In this document: positions 1 to 9,227 of the stretch, piece by piece | How positions within the stretch are numbered: the stretch's first letter is position 1 | Layout: each line of letters opens with the position of its first letter | Source of the DNA: Paracoccaceae bacterium | GTDB lineage: Bacteria > Pseudomonadota > Alphaproteobacteria > Rhodobacterales > Rhodobacteraceae | Assembly: GCA_024742405.1 (NCBI GenBank) | Contig: JANSYP010000001.1 | Span: forward strand, 1,736,001 to 1,800,000 | Reading direction: 5' to 3' | DNA length: 64,000 nucleotides | Made by a program: the position numbers and the translations under genes | Notes under the pieces: generated by a model | Databases searched by the model: none | What the model was told of the DNA's origin: nothing | Seen by the model: only the letters and a program-made list of their open reading frames with translations

Positions 1-60
1 AGCGACCTGGCCGAGATGGACGCGCTCTGGGACGCGGCCAAGGCGGCCGAACGGCGCTAG
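1..60 (+). CDS. C-terminal tail of a MazG-like nucleoside triphosphate pyrophosphohydrolase (partial)
   Basis: Only the last 19 codons are present, open from the window edge to a TAG. The tail reads LAEMDALWDAAKAAE, which resembles the end of MazG proteins, where an E-M-D/E-x-x-W helix closes the second MazG domain. MazG hydrolyses non-canonical NTPs in the cytoplasm. The fragment is too short for a secure assignment. The next gene starts 78 bp downstream on the same strand. Confidence 0.5.
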   Translation, partial: SDLAEMDALWDAAKAAERR

Positions 61-137
61 GCACCGCCGCGCTTTACAGCCGCGCGCGTTGCCCGCACGG
101 TGCGCCGGAGTGCAGCCTGTTCCGGAGGAGCCCGCCC

Positions 138-1079
138 ATGGCGCCGCAAAAAATCATCATCGATACCGACCCCGGCCAGGACGATGCCGTGGCGATCCTG
201 CTGGCGCTGGCGAGCCCCGAGGAGATCGAGCTGCTGGGCATCACCACCGTGGCAGGCAACGTGCCGCTGGAGCTCACGACCAAGAACGCGCGCATCGTCT
301 GTGAACTGGCCGGGCGGCGCGATATTGCGATCTATTCCGGCTGCGACCGGCCGCTGAAACGGCCTCTGCAAACGGCGGAGCATGTCCATGGCAAATCCGG
401 GCTCGACGGGGCCGAACTGCCCGACCCGACCATGCCGCTGCAGGACACCCATGCGGTCGACTACATCATCCACACGCTCCGGCGCGAACCTCCGGGCACT
501 GTCACGCTCTGCCCGCTCGGGCCGCTGACCAACATCGCCACGGCACTGACGCGCGCGCCCGACATCGCCGGAAGGATCGCGCGCATCGTACTGATGGGCG
601 GAGCCTATTTCGAGGTCGGCAACCGAACCCCCACGGCGGAGTTCAACATCCTGACCGATCCCGACGCGGCCAAGATCGTCTTCGGCGCGGCCATCGACCT
701 GACCGTGATGCCGCTCGACGTCACCCACAAGGCGCTGACCAGCCCCGAGCGCAACGCCGCCTTCGCCGCCATCGGCACCCCCGTGGGCAATGCGGTCGCC
801 GGCTGGACCGGGTTTTTCGAACGCTACGACATCACCAAATACGGCAGCCCCGGCGCGCCGCTCCACGATCCGTGCGTCATCGCCTACCTGATCCGGCCCG
901 AGCTCTTCTCGGGCCGCAAGGTCAATGTCGAGATCGAGACCGAAAGCGAGCTTTGCCTCGGGATGACCGTCGCCGACTGGTGGGGTGTGACAGACCGGAC
1001 GCCCAACGCGCTGTTTATCGGCGAGGTCGATGCACAGGGTTATTTCGATCTGCTGACGGAGCGGCTTGCCCGGCTCTGA
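138..1079 (+). CDS. Nucleoside hydrolase (inosine-uridine preferring family)
   Basis: This 313-residue protein has the family signature DTDPGQDDA at residues 9-17; its aspartates bind the catalytic calcium and the ribose hydroxyls. A second signature, the MGGAYFEVGN stretch followed by AEFNILTDPDAA, and a late Asp in PLHDPC near residue 238 complete the active site. The family cleaves the N-glycosidic bond of ribonucleosides to base plus ribose in the cytoplasm. Length is typical. The ATG start is supported by GGAGGAG at 124-130, seven bases upstream. Base specificity (purine, pyrimidine or both) cannot be told from sequence. It complements the salvage operon at 30.7-35.8 kb but is not linked to it. 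Confidence 0.9.
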   Translation: MAPQKIIIDTDPGQDDAVAILLALASPEEIELLGITTVAGNVPLELTTKNARIVCELAGRRDIAIYSGCDRPLKRPLQTAEHVHGKSGLDGAELPDPTMPLQDTHAVDYIIHTLRREPPGTVTLCPLGPLTNIATALTRAPDIAGRIARIVLMGGAYFEVGNRTPTAEFNILTDPDAAKIVFGAAIDLTVMPLDVTHKALTSPERNAAFAAIGTPVGNAVAGWTGFFERYDITKYGSPGAPLHDPCVIAYLIRPELFSGRKVNVEIETESELCLGMTVADWWGVTDRTPNALFIGEVDAQGYFDLLTERLARL

Positions 1080-1163
1080 GGCGCTCCAGAGTGCAACTCG
1101 TCTATCGGAGCGGTCCAAGGGGGAAACGACCCGTCGCCATGGCCGTGCCGTCGGTTGCGCGGG

Positions 1164-1745
1164 TCAGGCCCGCCCCGCCGCGGCCGAAAGGCTGATCGGG
1201 TCGATCCCGAGGCTGCCGAGCGCGGCGCTCCACTTGCCACCATTGTCGGCCGAAAAGACCAGGTCCGCACTGCTGTCGCCGATGAGCCAGCCATTGGCGC
1301 TGATCTCGTTCTCCAGTTGGCCGGGGCCCCAACCGGAATAACCCAGGGCCAGAAGGCTCGATTTCGGACCCGAGCCGTGGGCGATATCCTCCAGCACGTC
1401 GAGGGTCGCCGTCATGCCAAACCGGTCGTCGATGCGCAGCGTCGACTTGCTGGCCTTGTAGTCGGCGCTGTGCAGCACGAACCCGCGGGCATGCTCCACC
1501 GGACCGCCGAAATGGATGCGCGGCGCCTTGGCCTCGGGCGCACCGTCGATCGAGAGCTGCTGGAGCAGATCGGCGAACTTCACGTCGCGCGCCGGCTTGT
1601 TGACGATCAGGCCCATCGCGCCATCGCCGGAGTGGGCACACATGAAGACCACACTGCGATCGAACCTCGGATCGCCCATGCCCGGCATGGCGATCAACAG
1701 CTTGCCGCTGAGGTCGAGCGGCGCATCGGGTATGTCAGCAGGCAT
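1164..1745 (-). CDS. YqgE/AlgH family protein
   Basis: The 193-residue protein begins with a short tail followed by DLSGKLLIAMPGMGDPRF, the conserved opening of YqgE/AlgH proteins. It continues with MGLIVNKPA, the GGPVEHARGFVLHS block and GYSGWGPGQLENEI, all family hallmarks. No biochemical role is firmly established for the family. The reading frame stays open up to 1865, but that start would overlap the divergent gene at 1859 and add 40 residues absent from relatives, so I take the ATG at 1745. It is convergent with the nucleoside hydrolase gene. Confidence 0.9.
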   Translation of the reverse strand: MPADIPDAPLDLSGKLLIAMPGMGDPRFDRSVVFMCAHSGDGAMGLIVNKPARDVKFADLLQQLSIDGAPEAKAPRIHFGGPVEHARGFVLHSADYKASKSTLRIDDRFGMTATLDVLEDIAHGSGPKSSLLALGYSGWGPGQLENEISANGWLIGDSSADLVFSADNGGKWSAALGSLGIDPISLSAAAGRA

Positions 1746-1858
1746 GAAACCAGAAGGCCAAAAAGCCGCCCGCGACGCAAGGAAAGACTGAGCCTGCCTC
1801 ACGGGCCATGACCGGTTTGTGACTTTTCTGAGCGCGCGCGCTGCGTCATAGACGGCGA

Positions 1859-2668
1859 ATGTCACGGATTTTGCCCCTTTCCCTTGCGGCGTCGCTGACG
1901 CTCGCGTCAGCGCTCGTACCGGCCCACGCGCAGGCGGAGCCCGGTGACGTCATCGCGCTGGATTACGTGCCCGGCTGGCAGGTGTCCGACGGTGTCGAGA
2001 TGGGCGGCATCCGCATCCGCCTCGAGCCCGGCTGGAAGACCTACTGGCGCGCGCCGGGCGATGCGGGCATCCCGCCTCAATTCGTCTGGAGCGGCTCCGA
2101 CAACCTGCGCGCGGTGCGCATCCACTGGCCGACGCCGGAGGTGTTCGACACCGACGGCATGCGGACCATCGGCTATACCGACGAGGTGATCCTGCCGGTT
2201 GAGCTGTTCGCCAAGGACCCCGCCCTGCCGGTGGCAGTGCAGGGCGAGGCGCTGCTCGGGGTGTGCAAGGACATTTGCATCCCGGCAAGTGTCGGGTTCG
2301 GCACGCTGAGCGGCGGCGATGCGGCGCTCGGCGCGGCCGCCATCACCGCGGCGCTCGACGCCCGCCCGCAATCCGCGACCGGCGCCCGCGTCACCTGCAC
2401 CGTGGCACCGATTAGCGACGGGTTGCGCCTGACCGCCGAAGTCACGCTGCCGTCCAAGGGCCGCGACGAGGTCGCCGTGATCGAGGTCGGACGCGCCGAT
2501 GTCTGGGTATCGGAAGCCGAAACCGTGCGCCGCGGCGACGTGCTCGAGGTGCAGGCCGATCTGGTGCCCCCGAACGCGGCACCCTTTTCGCTCGACCGCT
2601 CGAAAGTGCGCATGACCGTACTGGGCCAGCATGGCTCGGCCGATCTGATCGGCTGCGACGCCGGCTGA
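1859..2668 (+). CDS. Secreted DsbD alpha-domain-like protein
   Basis: This 269-residue protein has a Sec signal peptide (hydrophobic residues about 5-22, cleavage near AHAQA). The mature part resembles the periplasmic N-terminal domain of the thiol:disulfide reductase DsbD, with W-K-T-Y-W-R-xPGDAGIPP and a G-V-C-K-D-I-C-I motif around residue 140. The pair Cys-x-x-x-Cys matches the redox cysteines of the alpha domain. No membrane or thioredoxin domain follows, so it is a stand-alone alpha-like domain. Electron transfer to periplasmic partners or metallochaperone-like work is possible. It is divergent from yqgE, with the start codons 113 bp apart. Confidence 0.8.
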   Translation: MSRILPLSLAASLTLASALVPAHAQAEPGDVIALDYVPGWQVSDGVEMGGIRIRLEPGWKTYWRAPGDAGIPPQFVWSGSDNLRAVRIHWPTPEVFDTDGMRTIGYTDEVILPVELFAKDPALPVAVQGEALLGVCKDICIPASVGFGTLSGGDAALGAAAITAALDARPQSATGARVTCTVAPISDGLRLTAEVTLPSKGRDEVAVIEVGRADVWVSEAETVRRGDVLEVQADLVPPNAAPFSLDRSKVRMTVLGQHGSADLIGCDAG

Positions 2669-2697
2669 GCCGCGGGGTCGTCGGACGGTCCTGACGT

Positions 2698-5600
2698 CTA
2701 ACCGGTCCGCCGACCGAATAGCAGCGAGCCCCCGCCAAAGAGCAGCGCGAGCCCGGCGGTCCCGGCGGCAAAGACCGCGATGGCGCTCCCGCGGCTCTGG
2801 GCCACGACCGGCACGATCTCGGACCCCCACCCGCCGAAGGCCGGCAGCAGCACCGCCGCCGCCCAGATCAGAAGCGCTGCGCTGAACGCCCCGAGCGCCA
2901 GCCGCGGCCCGATGGGCAGCCCCGCGCTCTGCCCCATCACCCGGCGCGCGGCCCGCAAGCTGCCGCTGATATCGCGGCCGATCACCAGCAGCGCCGGCAC
3001 CAGAAGCAGCACCAGCAGCATCCCGAAGCCGAGCCCGTAGACCAGCGCGATCACCGTGGGCCGCAGGAACTGCGCCTGTTGGGAGCCTTCATAGAGCAGC
3101 GGTGCCAGCCCCAGCACGGTCGTGAGCGTCGTCAGCACCACCGGGCGCAGACGGTCCGCTGTTGCGTCGATGACCGCCGGCACGAGTGCGCGCTTCTTGG
3201 CATACTCGTCCACCGTCGTGACCAGCACGATGGAATCGTTGATGATGATGCCCGACATCCCGATCAGCCCGACGACGGTGAACATCGACATCGGAACGCC
3301 CCAGAGCGCATGCCCCCAGATCGCCCCGATCAGGCCGAAGGGAATGATCGCCATGATCGTCAGCGGGCGCCACCAGCTGCCGAAAATCCAGGCCAGCGTC
3401 AGGAAGATGCCCGCGAGGCAGAGCATGAAGCCAAGCTGCGCGTCGGCAAAGAAACTGCGCTCGTCCTCGGCCAGCCCGCCCAGATACCACGACACGCCAT
3501 GGGTGTCGGCGATGGCCGGCAGTACGGCCTCGCGCAGGGTTTCGGTGATCTCCTGGGCGCGGGCGGGATCGTCTTCGGAAATATCGCCCGTAACGGTGAC
3601 GACCCGGCGTCCGTTTTCGCGGCGCAGGACCGAATAGCCCTCCTGCTGGCGCAGGGTGACAAGATCGGTCAGCGGCACATAGGTTCCGTCGGGGCTGCGC
3701 ATCAGCATGCCCTGCAGGAAGTCGGCGGATTTCTCGACCTCGGGCACCTCCACGCGGATCGCGCCGGAGCGCGGACCGGCGGGGAAGGTCGCAGCCTCGA
3801 TCCCGTTCAGCCGGTTGCGCAGCGCCTGGCCGAGCCCTTCGGTGGTGAAGCCGAGCGCGGCGCCGCGGTCGGTCAGCTCCAGCACATACTCGACCCGGTC
3901 GTAGGACAGATCGTCCTCCAGCGCGGAGACCTCGGGATATTCGCCGGCGCGCGCCTTGAGCTCTTCCGCCGCGGCCTTGAGCTGGGTCGTATCGGCCCCG
4001 AAGAAGGACACATCGAGCGAGTCGCCCCCCGGCCCGGACCGCCCGCGACGGAAGCTCAGGGTTTCGGTCAGGGGCATCTCGCGGACTTCTTCGCGCAGCC
4101 GGGCCACGAAATCGAACGCGGTGTAGGGCCGGTCGTCGGCATCGATCAGCTCGATGGTGAGCCCGCCCAAAAGGTCGGGGTCCTTGCTCTCGGTGCCCGG
4201 CAGCCAACGGCCCGCATTCGCGCCGACCTCGGTCAGCACGAATTCGACCGGGTTCAGCCCGTACTCGTCCTCGTAGGAGGCGGCGACAGCGTCGATGGCG
4301 CGCTTGACCTCCGCAACCTGGGCCACGGTGTCCTCGCGGTTCGCGCCATAGACCATGGAGACATTGGTGGTCAGCGACGTGCGTTCCGGCGAGTTAAAGA
4401 AGCGCCAGGGCACCTCGCCCGACATCAGCAGCACGACCTGCGAGACCAGCAGGGCGATGGCGCCGGAGACCACGACGTAGCGCGCCCGGATCGCAAAGCC
4501 GAGCAAGGGCCTGAACGCCCGCTCGCGCACCCAGCGGAAGCCGCGGTTCACCTGACGGCTGGGCCAGTCGTACCAGTGCTCCTTGGCGCTGTGCTTGAGC
4601 GCATGGGCCATATGGTGCGGCAGGATCAGGAAGCATTCGATCAGCGAAGCCGCGAGGACCACGATCACGGTGAGCGGGATGTCCCGGATCAGCGTGCCGA
4701 AGCGCCCGCCGACGAAGGTCAGGGCCCAGAAGGCGATGATCGTGGTGATCGTCGCGGTAAAGACCGGCAGCGCCATCCGCCGCGCCGCGCGTTCGGCGGC
4801 CACCGCAGGCGCCTCGCCCAGCCGCCGCGCCCGCGCGTCAGCATGTTCGGCCACCACGATCGCATCGTCGACCACGATCCCCAACGTGATGATCAACCCG
4901 AAGAGCGACACCATGTTGAGCGAGAGCCCGAGCCCGTACATCATCGCAAGGGCCGCGCACATCGCCACCGGAATGCCCGCGGCCACCCAGAGCGCCGTGC
5001 GCGCATCCAGGAACAGAAAGAGCAGCAGCAGAACCAGACCGAGCCCGAGTGCCCCGTTGTCGAGCAGGATCGACAACCGTTCGGCGATCCGGTCGGCCCG
5101 CGTGCGGATCAGCTCGACCGAAGTGCCCTCGGGCAGGCTTGCGTTGAACTCCGCCGCGACGCGGGCGACGGTGTCGCGGATCGCGAGCGCGTCGCCGCCC
5201 GCCACCCGGTCGACGGTAAACGCGACCGCGGGCATGCCTTCGACATTGTAGGCGCGGTCCCGGTCGGTCGCGCTGCGCGTGACTTCGGCCACGTCGCCGA
5301 TCCGCAGCACCGAGCCATCGGCCCCGCGGCGCAGCACGATCCGGGCCACCTCGTCGGCGGTGCGTCGCGCGGTGCCCGTGCGCACCCGCGCATTGGCACC
5401 ATCCACCGTCCCGGCGGGCAGGCTGTCGATATCGGCGCCTATGGCCGATGCGATCTGCTGCAGCGTAACGTCATGGCGGATCAGCGACAGCATGTCCGCC
5501 GTCACCGCAATCTCGGGATCGGCGATGCCCAGGATCGTGGTGCGGGTGATGCCCTCGGTATAGAGCCGGGCGACGAAATCGTCGGTGTAGCGCATCAGCT

Positions 5601-6060
5601 GGTCGATCCCGACCGGCCCGCTGATCACCACATCGGTCAGCCGTTCGCGCCAGACCCGCCGCGCGACCTCGGGCGTTTCGGAGTCCTCCGGCAGGGTCGT
5701 GATGCCCTCGACCGCGGTCTGTACGTCCTGCTGCGCCTGGGCCATGTCCCAGCCTGGCTCGAACTCCAGCGAAATCCGGGCCCTGCCCTGCTGCGCCTCG
5801 GCGGAGCTTTCCGCGACGCCCTCCACCTCCAGCAGCGCGGGCTGCAGCGGCGCGACGATCGCGGCGTCGACATCCTCGGGGCCCGCGCCGTCCCACTTCA
5901 CCGTCACCCGTACCTCGTCGATCTCGACATCGGGCAGGAACTGCGTGTGCATCTGGGGCGCCGCTGCGAGCCCGGAGAGCAGCATCAGCACCAGCAGAAG
6001 GTTCGCTGCCGTGGGGTGGCGGGTGAAATAGCCGATCACACCGGAAAAGCGCCCCGTCAC
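2698..6060 (-). CDS. RND family efflux transporter permease
   Basis: This 1120-residue inner-membrane protein has the AcrB/AcrD fold: an N-terminal membrane helix, a porter domain, helices 2-6 with LGIVVDDAIVVAEH (the paired Asp of the proton relay), a second porter domain, then a second helix bundle with GMSGIIINDSIVLV. It would be the proton-driven pump of a tripartite exporter. It starts with GTG four bases after the adaptor gene's stop. No TolC-like gene is nearby, so the outer channel must be encoded elsewhere. Unusually, about 75 residues with two extra predicted membrane helices follow the normal end of the family. Substrates are unknown. Confidence 0.93.
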   Translation of the reverse strand: MTGRFSGVIGYFTRHPTAANLLLVLMLLSGLAAAPQMHTQFLPDVEIDEVRVTVKWDGAGPEDVDAAIVAPLQPALLEVEGVAESSAEAQQGRARISLEFEPGWDMAQAQQDVQTAVEGITTLPEDSETPEVARRVWRERLTDVVISGPVGIDQLMRYTDDFVARLYTEGITRTTILGIADPEIAVTADMLSLIRHDVTLQQIASAIGADIDSLPAGTVDGANARVRTGTARRTADEVARIVLRRGADGSVLRIGDVAEVTRSATDRDRAYNVEGMPAVAFTVDRVAGGDALAIRDTVARVAAEFNASLPEGTSVELIRTRADRIAERLSILLDNGALGLGLVLLLLFLFLDARTALWVAAGIPVAMCAALAMMYGLGLSLNMVSLFGLIITLGIVVDDAIVVAEHADARARRLGEAPAVAAERAARRMALPVFTATITTIIAFWALTFVGGRFGTLIRDIPLTVIVVLAASLIECFLILPHHMAHALKHSAKEHWYDWPSRQVNRGFRWVRERAFRPLLGFAIRARYVVVSGAIALLVSQVVLLMSGEVPWRFFNSPERTSLTTNVSMVYGANREDTVAQVAEVKRAIDAVAASYEDEYGLNPVEFVLTEVGANAGRWLPGTESKDPDLLGGLTIELIDADDRPYTAFDFVARLREEVREMPLTETLSFRRGRSGPGGDSLDVSFFGADTTQLKAAAEELKARAGEYPEVSALEDDLSYDRVEYVLELTDRGAALGFTTEGLGQALRNRLNGIEAATFPAGPRSGAIRVEVPEVEKSADFLQGMLMRSPDGTYVPLTDLVTLRQQEGYSVLRRENGRRVVTVTGDISEDDPARAQEITETLREAVLPAIADTHGVSWYLGGLAEDERSFFADAQLGFMLCLAGIFLTLAWIFGSWWRPLTIMAIIPFGLIGAIWGHALWGVPMSMFTVVGLIGMSGIIINDSIVLVTTVDEYAKKRALVPAVIDATADRLRPVVLTTLTTVLGLAPLLYEGSQQAQFLRPTVIALVYGLGFGMLLVLLLVPALLVIGRDISGSLRAARRVMGQSAGLPIGPRLALGAFSAALLIWAAAVLLPAFGGWGSEIVPVVAQSRGSAIAVFAAGTAGLALLFGGGSLLFGRRTG

Positions 6061-6064
6061 CGGA

Positions 6065-7525
6065 TCAACTCCCCATCCGGCTTTCCAGCGTCTCGACCAT
6101 CTGTGCGGGGACCTCGTCGGCCTCGAGCTGGGCCAGAACGCGGGCCTTGGCGTCCTCGGTCATCACGTCGCTGTCCTGGACATAGGCGATCAGGCGGGCC
6201 TTGCGGGCGGGGTCCAGCCGCAGCATCATCTCGGCCTGCAGCGTTTCGGCGGGCTCTCCGGATTCCAGCGCCTCCACCCGAAGCCCGGGGCCGGTCAGCG
6301 GCGTTACGACCTCGACGACCTGTGCGCCTTCCAGTCCATCGGCGCGGATCAGCACCTCGTCGCCCTGCCGGCGCAGCACGATAACCGGATCGTCCACCAG
6401 CCTGCCGTCCTCGCCGATACGCATCACGCGCCCGTCCGGCGTGACGGCGCGCGAGGGCAGCCGCACGACGCCCTCCAGCGGCAGCTCGTTGACGCGCACC
6501 CGGACCAGATCGCCGGAACGAAAGCCCGCCGCATCATCGAGCCGCGCGAACAGCAGCCGGCCGGTCTGGCTTTCGCCCACAACCGCCGCGGCCCGGTCAA
6601 GCTGCGCACCGCTCTCTAGCGTCAGCCCGCCGCTGTCGAGCGCAACCTGAACATCGCCGGCGGCCAGCCCGCCGTCGGGGCCCAGAAGGCGGGTGTATTG
6701 CACCGTGGAGACGCGGAACGCGACCTCCAGATCGCCCGGATCGACCAGCACGGCGAGCCGTTCGTTGGCCGCCACGAGCCCGCCATCGACAACCGTGACC
6801 TCTGACAGCGTGCCGTCGAACGCGGCGTGGATTTCCGTGTCGGCGAGAGCCCGGCGCGCTTCGCTCAGCGCGACCTCGGCGCGGGCGAGCCGGGCCGCGG
6901 CCTGATCGATCCGCGTGCCGGCCTGCGCCTGGGCCATCTGGCGCGAGACCACGGCCTGGTCGGCGGCGGCGGCGGCAAGCTCCGCCGTTTCAACCGCCGA
7001 ATTGCTGCCCACGCCGCGCCCGGCCAGGTCGATCTGGCGCAGGCGCGCCGCCTCCTGCAGGCCGGCCTGTCGTTCCGCCGCCGCCAGATCGAGACCGGCG
7101 AGCTCTGCGGATGTCTCGGAGTCCCGCAGTTCCTGCTGCGCCTCGCGCAGATCGGCCGCGGCGCGGGCAAGCTCTGCTTCCGCCGCCGCCGGATCGGTCC
7201 GGATCAGCAGCTGCCCCGCGGTGACGCGGCCACCTTCCTCGACCTCCGGGGCGGCATAGACCACCAGACCCGAGGCACGCGCGCGCAGCTCCAGACTGCG
7301 CCTTGCGCGCAACTCGCCGGGCAGCGTGATCACTGCCTGATGCGTGCCGGGATCAAGGGTCAGTGCGCGCACGGTCTGAACCTGTTCGCGCCCGGACGGG
7401 TCGGCCTCCTGGATCTGGGCCGCCTCGCGCATCGCGTCGATCATGGTCACGGCAGACCAGCCCAGCAAGGCGAGGCTTATGGCGGCAAGCGCGATGCCGG
7501 AGATGGCGCGTCGCAAAAAACGCAT
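6065..7525 (-). CDS. RND efflux periplasmic adaptor (membrane fusion protein)
   Basis: The 486-residue protein has an N-terminal membrane anchor (hydrophobic residues about 10-30), a lipoyl-like half domain (GELRARRSLELRARASGLV), a long Ala/Glu-rich coiled-coil hairpin of about residues 115-220, a second lipoyl half (ALADTEIHAAFDGTLSE), and beta-barrel and membrane-proximal domains. This is the HlyD/AcrA architecture that links pump and outer channel. I chose the ATG at 7525, preceded by GGAG, over an in-frame start at 7603, because MRFLRRAISGIAL is a normal anchor start. The C-terminal 60 residues are acidic and helical beyond the usual core. It is the first gene of a two-gene operon with the pump. 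Confidence 0.9.
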   Translation of the reverse strand: MRFLRRAISGIALAAISLALLGWSAVTMIDAMREAAQIQEADPSGREQVQTVRALTLDPGTHQAVITLPGELRARRSLELRARASGLVVYAAPEVEEGGRVTAGQLLIRTDPAAAEAELARAAADLREAQQELRDSETSAELAGLDLAAAERQAGLQEAARLRQIDLAGRGVGSNSAVETAELAAAAADQAVVSRQMAQAQAGTRIDQAAARLARAEVALSEARRALADTEIHAAFDGTLSEVTVVDGGLVAANERLAVLVDPGDLEVAFRVSTVQYTRLLGPDGGLAAGDVQVALDSGGLTLESGAQLDRAAAVVGESQTGRLLFARLDDAAGFRSGDLVRVRVNELPLEGVVRLPSRAVTPDGRVMRIGEDGRLVDDPVIVLRRQGDEVLIRADGLEGAQVVEVVTPLTGPGLRVEALESGEPAETLQAEMMLRLDPARKARLIAYVQDSDVMTEDAKARVLAQLEADEVPAQMVETLESRMGS

Positions 7526-7642
7526 CGTCTGCTGGTCTCCGATATGTCCCGACCTGCGCCGGGATCCCGATAAAAACTTACGTCCTTGCCCGGAAAAAAC
7601 CAAGCAGAGCGGCCACCCACACCGGTGATACGGGGCGGCGCG

Positions 7643-8185
7643 TCATTTCCGTCGCAGATGTTCGTCCAGACGGGGTAAAATTTCCACAAAATTGCAAGGC
7701 CGGTGCCGATAGTCCAGTTGCGGGGCGAGAATCTCGTCCCAGGCATCCTTGCAGGCGCCGGGGCTGCCCGGCAGGGCAAAGAGGTAGGTGCCATTGGCCA
7801 CGCCGCCGGTCGCGCGGCTCTGCACCGCCGACGTGCCGATCTTTTGCATCGACACCCAGGTAAAGACGGTGCCGAACGCGTCGATTTCCTTTTCATAGAC
7901 GTCGCGGTGGGCCTCGACCGTCACGTCGCGCCCGGTGAGGCCGGTCCCGCCGGTTGAGATCACCACGTCGATATCGGGGTCGGCGCACCAGGCGCGGAGC
8001 TGATCGGCGATCTCGGTGCGCTCATCGCGGAGGATCTCGCGGGCGGCGAGCGTGTGGCCCGCACCTTCCAGACGTTCCACGAGCACCGCGCCGGAGCGGT
8101 CCTCCTCGAGCGCGCGGCTGTCGGAGACGGTCAGCACGGCGATGCGCACGGGCTCAAACGGCAGGTTTTCGTCGATGCGGCTCAT
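7643..8185 (-). CDS. moaB: Molybdenum cofactor biosynthesis protein B
   Basis: This 180-residue protein has the MoaB/Mog fold: RIAVLTVSDSR at the N terminus, the STGGTGLTGRDVT molybdopterin-binding loop, and LPGSPGACKDAW near the end. It acts in the cytoplasm at the adenylylation step of molybdopterin. Start ATG at 8185 gives MSRIDENLPF; the longer frame to 8242 would run into the upstream UDG gene. It lies 31 bp after the type-4 uracil-DNA glycosylase gene and is probably co-transcribed with it. MoaB and MogA are hard to separate by sequence; the length and the DENLPF opening favour MoaB. Confidence 0.88.
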   Translation of the reverse strand: MSRIDENLPFEPVRIAVLTVSDSRALEEDRSGAVLVERLEGAGHTLAAREILRDERTEIADQLRAWCADPDIDVVISTGGTGLTGRDVTVEAHRDVYEKEIDAFGTVFTWVSMQKIGTSAVQSRATGGVANGTYLFALPGSPGACKDAWDEILAPQLDYRHRPCNFVEILPRLDEHLRRK

Positions 8186-8216
8186 GCGGGCGGCTCTCCT
8201 CTGCGGCCTTAAGCAG

Positions 8217-9059
8217 CTAGCCGCCCGTACCTTCCGTTTCAAGCAGATGCGCCTTGAGGCTCAGCAGATCGGCCCAGCTCTCGCGCTTGGCACTCGGCGT
8301 TCTGAGCAGGTAGGCGGGGTGGAACATCGGCAGGCAGGGCAGCCCGAGCGCCTGGGCCCAGGTGCCGCGCAACCGGGTGATGCCGCGCTTGCCCAGCAGG
8401 GCCTGGCAGGAGATGTTGCCCATCGCCACGATCACGTCCGGGTCCGCCAGCGCCACATGGCGGCGCAGGAACGGCATCAGCATGGCGATCTCTTCAGGTT
8501 TCGGATCGCGGTTCTGGGGCGGACGCCAGGGCAGGACATTGGTGATGTAGACCGCGCTTTCGGGCGCAGGCGCCGCGCGGTCGAGCCCGATGGCCGCAAG
8601 CATCCGGTCGAGCAGCCCGCCGGCGCGCCCGACGAAGGGCTTGCCCTGGATATCCTCATCGCGACCCGGCGCCTCGCCGATGATCATCACCCGCGCGCCG
8701 GGCTGTCCGTCGGCAAAGACGAGCGAGCGGGCCCCATGGCGCAGCTCGCAATGGGGATAGGCGGCCATGGCGGCCCGAAGCGCCTCCAGACTGTCGGCTG
8801 CGGCGGCAGCGGCCTCCGCTTCGGCCACGGCATCGCTGGCGGCATCGCGCGGAGGCGGCGCCGCGGCCGCCGGCGATGTGGTCTGCGGTGCGGTCCGGGG
8901 AGCCGACTGCGCTGCGCGTCCGTCCGGCGCGGGCTTGGACGAGGGCGCTGCCGACTCCTCGAACCGGTCGACCGGCAGCTCGCCGATGGCCTCGTCGGCC
9001 CCCAGCTCCAGCTGCCAGGCCAGCGCCGCCACCATCTGCTCGCGCGAAAGCTCCGCCAT
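8217..9059 (-). CDS. Type-4 uracil-DNA glycosylase (Fe-S family)
   Basis: The 280-residue protein carries the family motifs: [18 protein letters not shown] (motif 1, near residue 135), an N-V-L-P-W-R-P-P block, and MFHPAYLLR (motif 2). These proteins remove uracil from DNA and most carry a 4Fe-4S cluster; Cys residues are visible in [13 protein letters not shown] and LPCLPMF. About 35 N-terminal residues form a small helical segment, followed by an Ala/Pro-rich linker of some 50 residues before the catalytic domain. It is annotated in other genomes as a DNA polymerase-related protein, which is a legacy name. The gene is divergent from pyrB across 168 bp. Confidence 0.88.
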   Translation of the reverse strand: MAELSREQMVAALAWQLELGADEAIGELPVDRFEESAAPSSKPAPDGRAAQSAPRTAPQTTSPAAAAPPPRDAASDAVAEAEAAAAAADSLEALRAAMAAYPHCELRHGARSLVFADGQPGARVMIIGEAPGRDEDIQGKPFVGRAGGLLDRMLAAIGLDRAAPAPESAVYITNVLPWRPPQNRDPKPEEIAMLMPFLRRHVALADPDVIVAMGNISCQALLGKRGITRLRGTWAQALGLPCLPMFHPAYLLRTPSAKRESWADLLSLKAHLLETEGTGG

Positions 9060-9227
9060 AACTCACCCCGGTCCCGAACCCACGCTCGGGGTCCGATCTA
9101 CGATCCGGTACAGACTATGGCGCATGCGGCATTTCTTGGCCATGCCCCCGCGGCATTGGAGACACGGCTTGAGACAGGCGGCCGCGCGGCTTAGAACATC
9201 CCCACCCCATGGCCCGGAGGCCGCCCC
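9060..9227. promoter_or_regulatory. Divergent intergenic region UDG / pyrB
   Basis: The 168 bp must hold promoters for the minus-strand UDG-moaB unit and for pyrB. CGGAGG at 9215-9220 is the pyrB ribosome binding site and fixes its GTG start. I see no clear leader peptide, PyrR-type attenuator or strong sigma-70 elements. Confidence 0.4.

Noticed and set aside
3079-6384. 1101-residue open frame on the plus strand opposite the RND pump gene
   Set aside because: It is antisense to a clear pump gene, is rich in Arg, His, Asp and Gln as expected from the reverse complement of GC-rich coding DNA, and shows no family motif.
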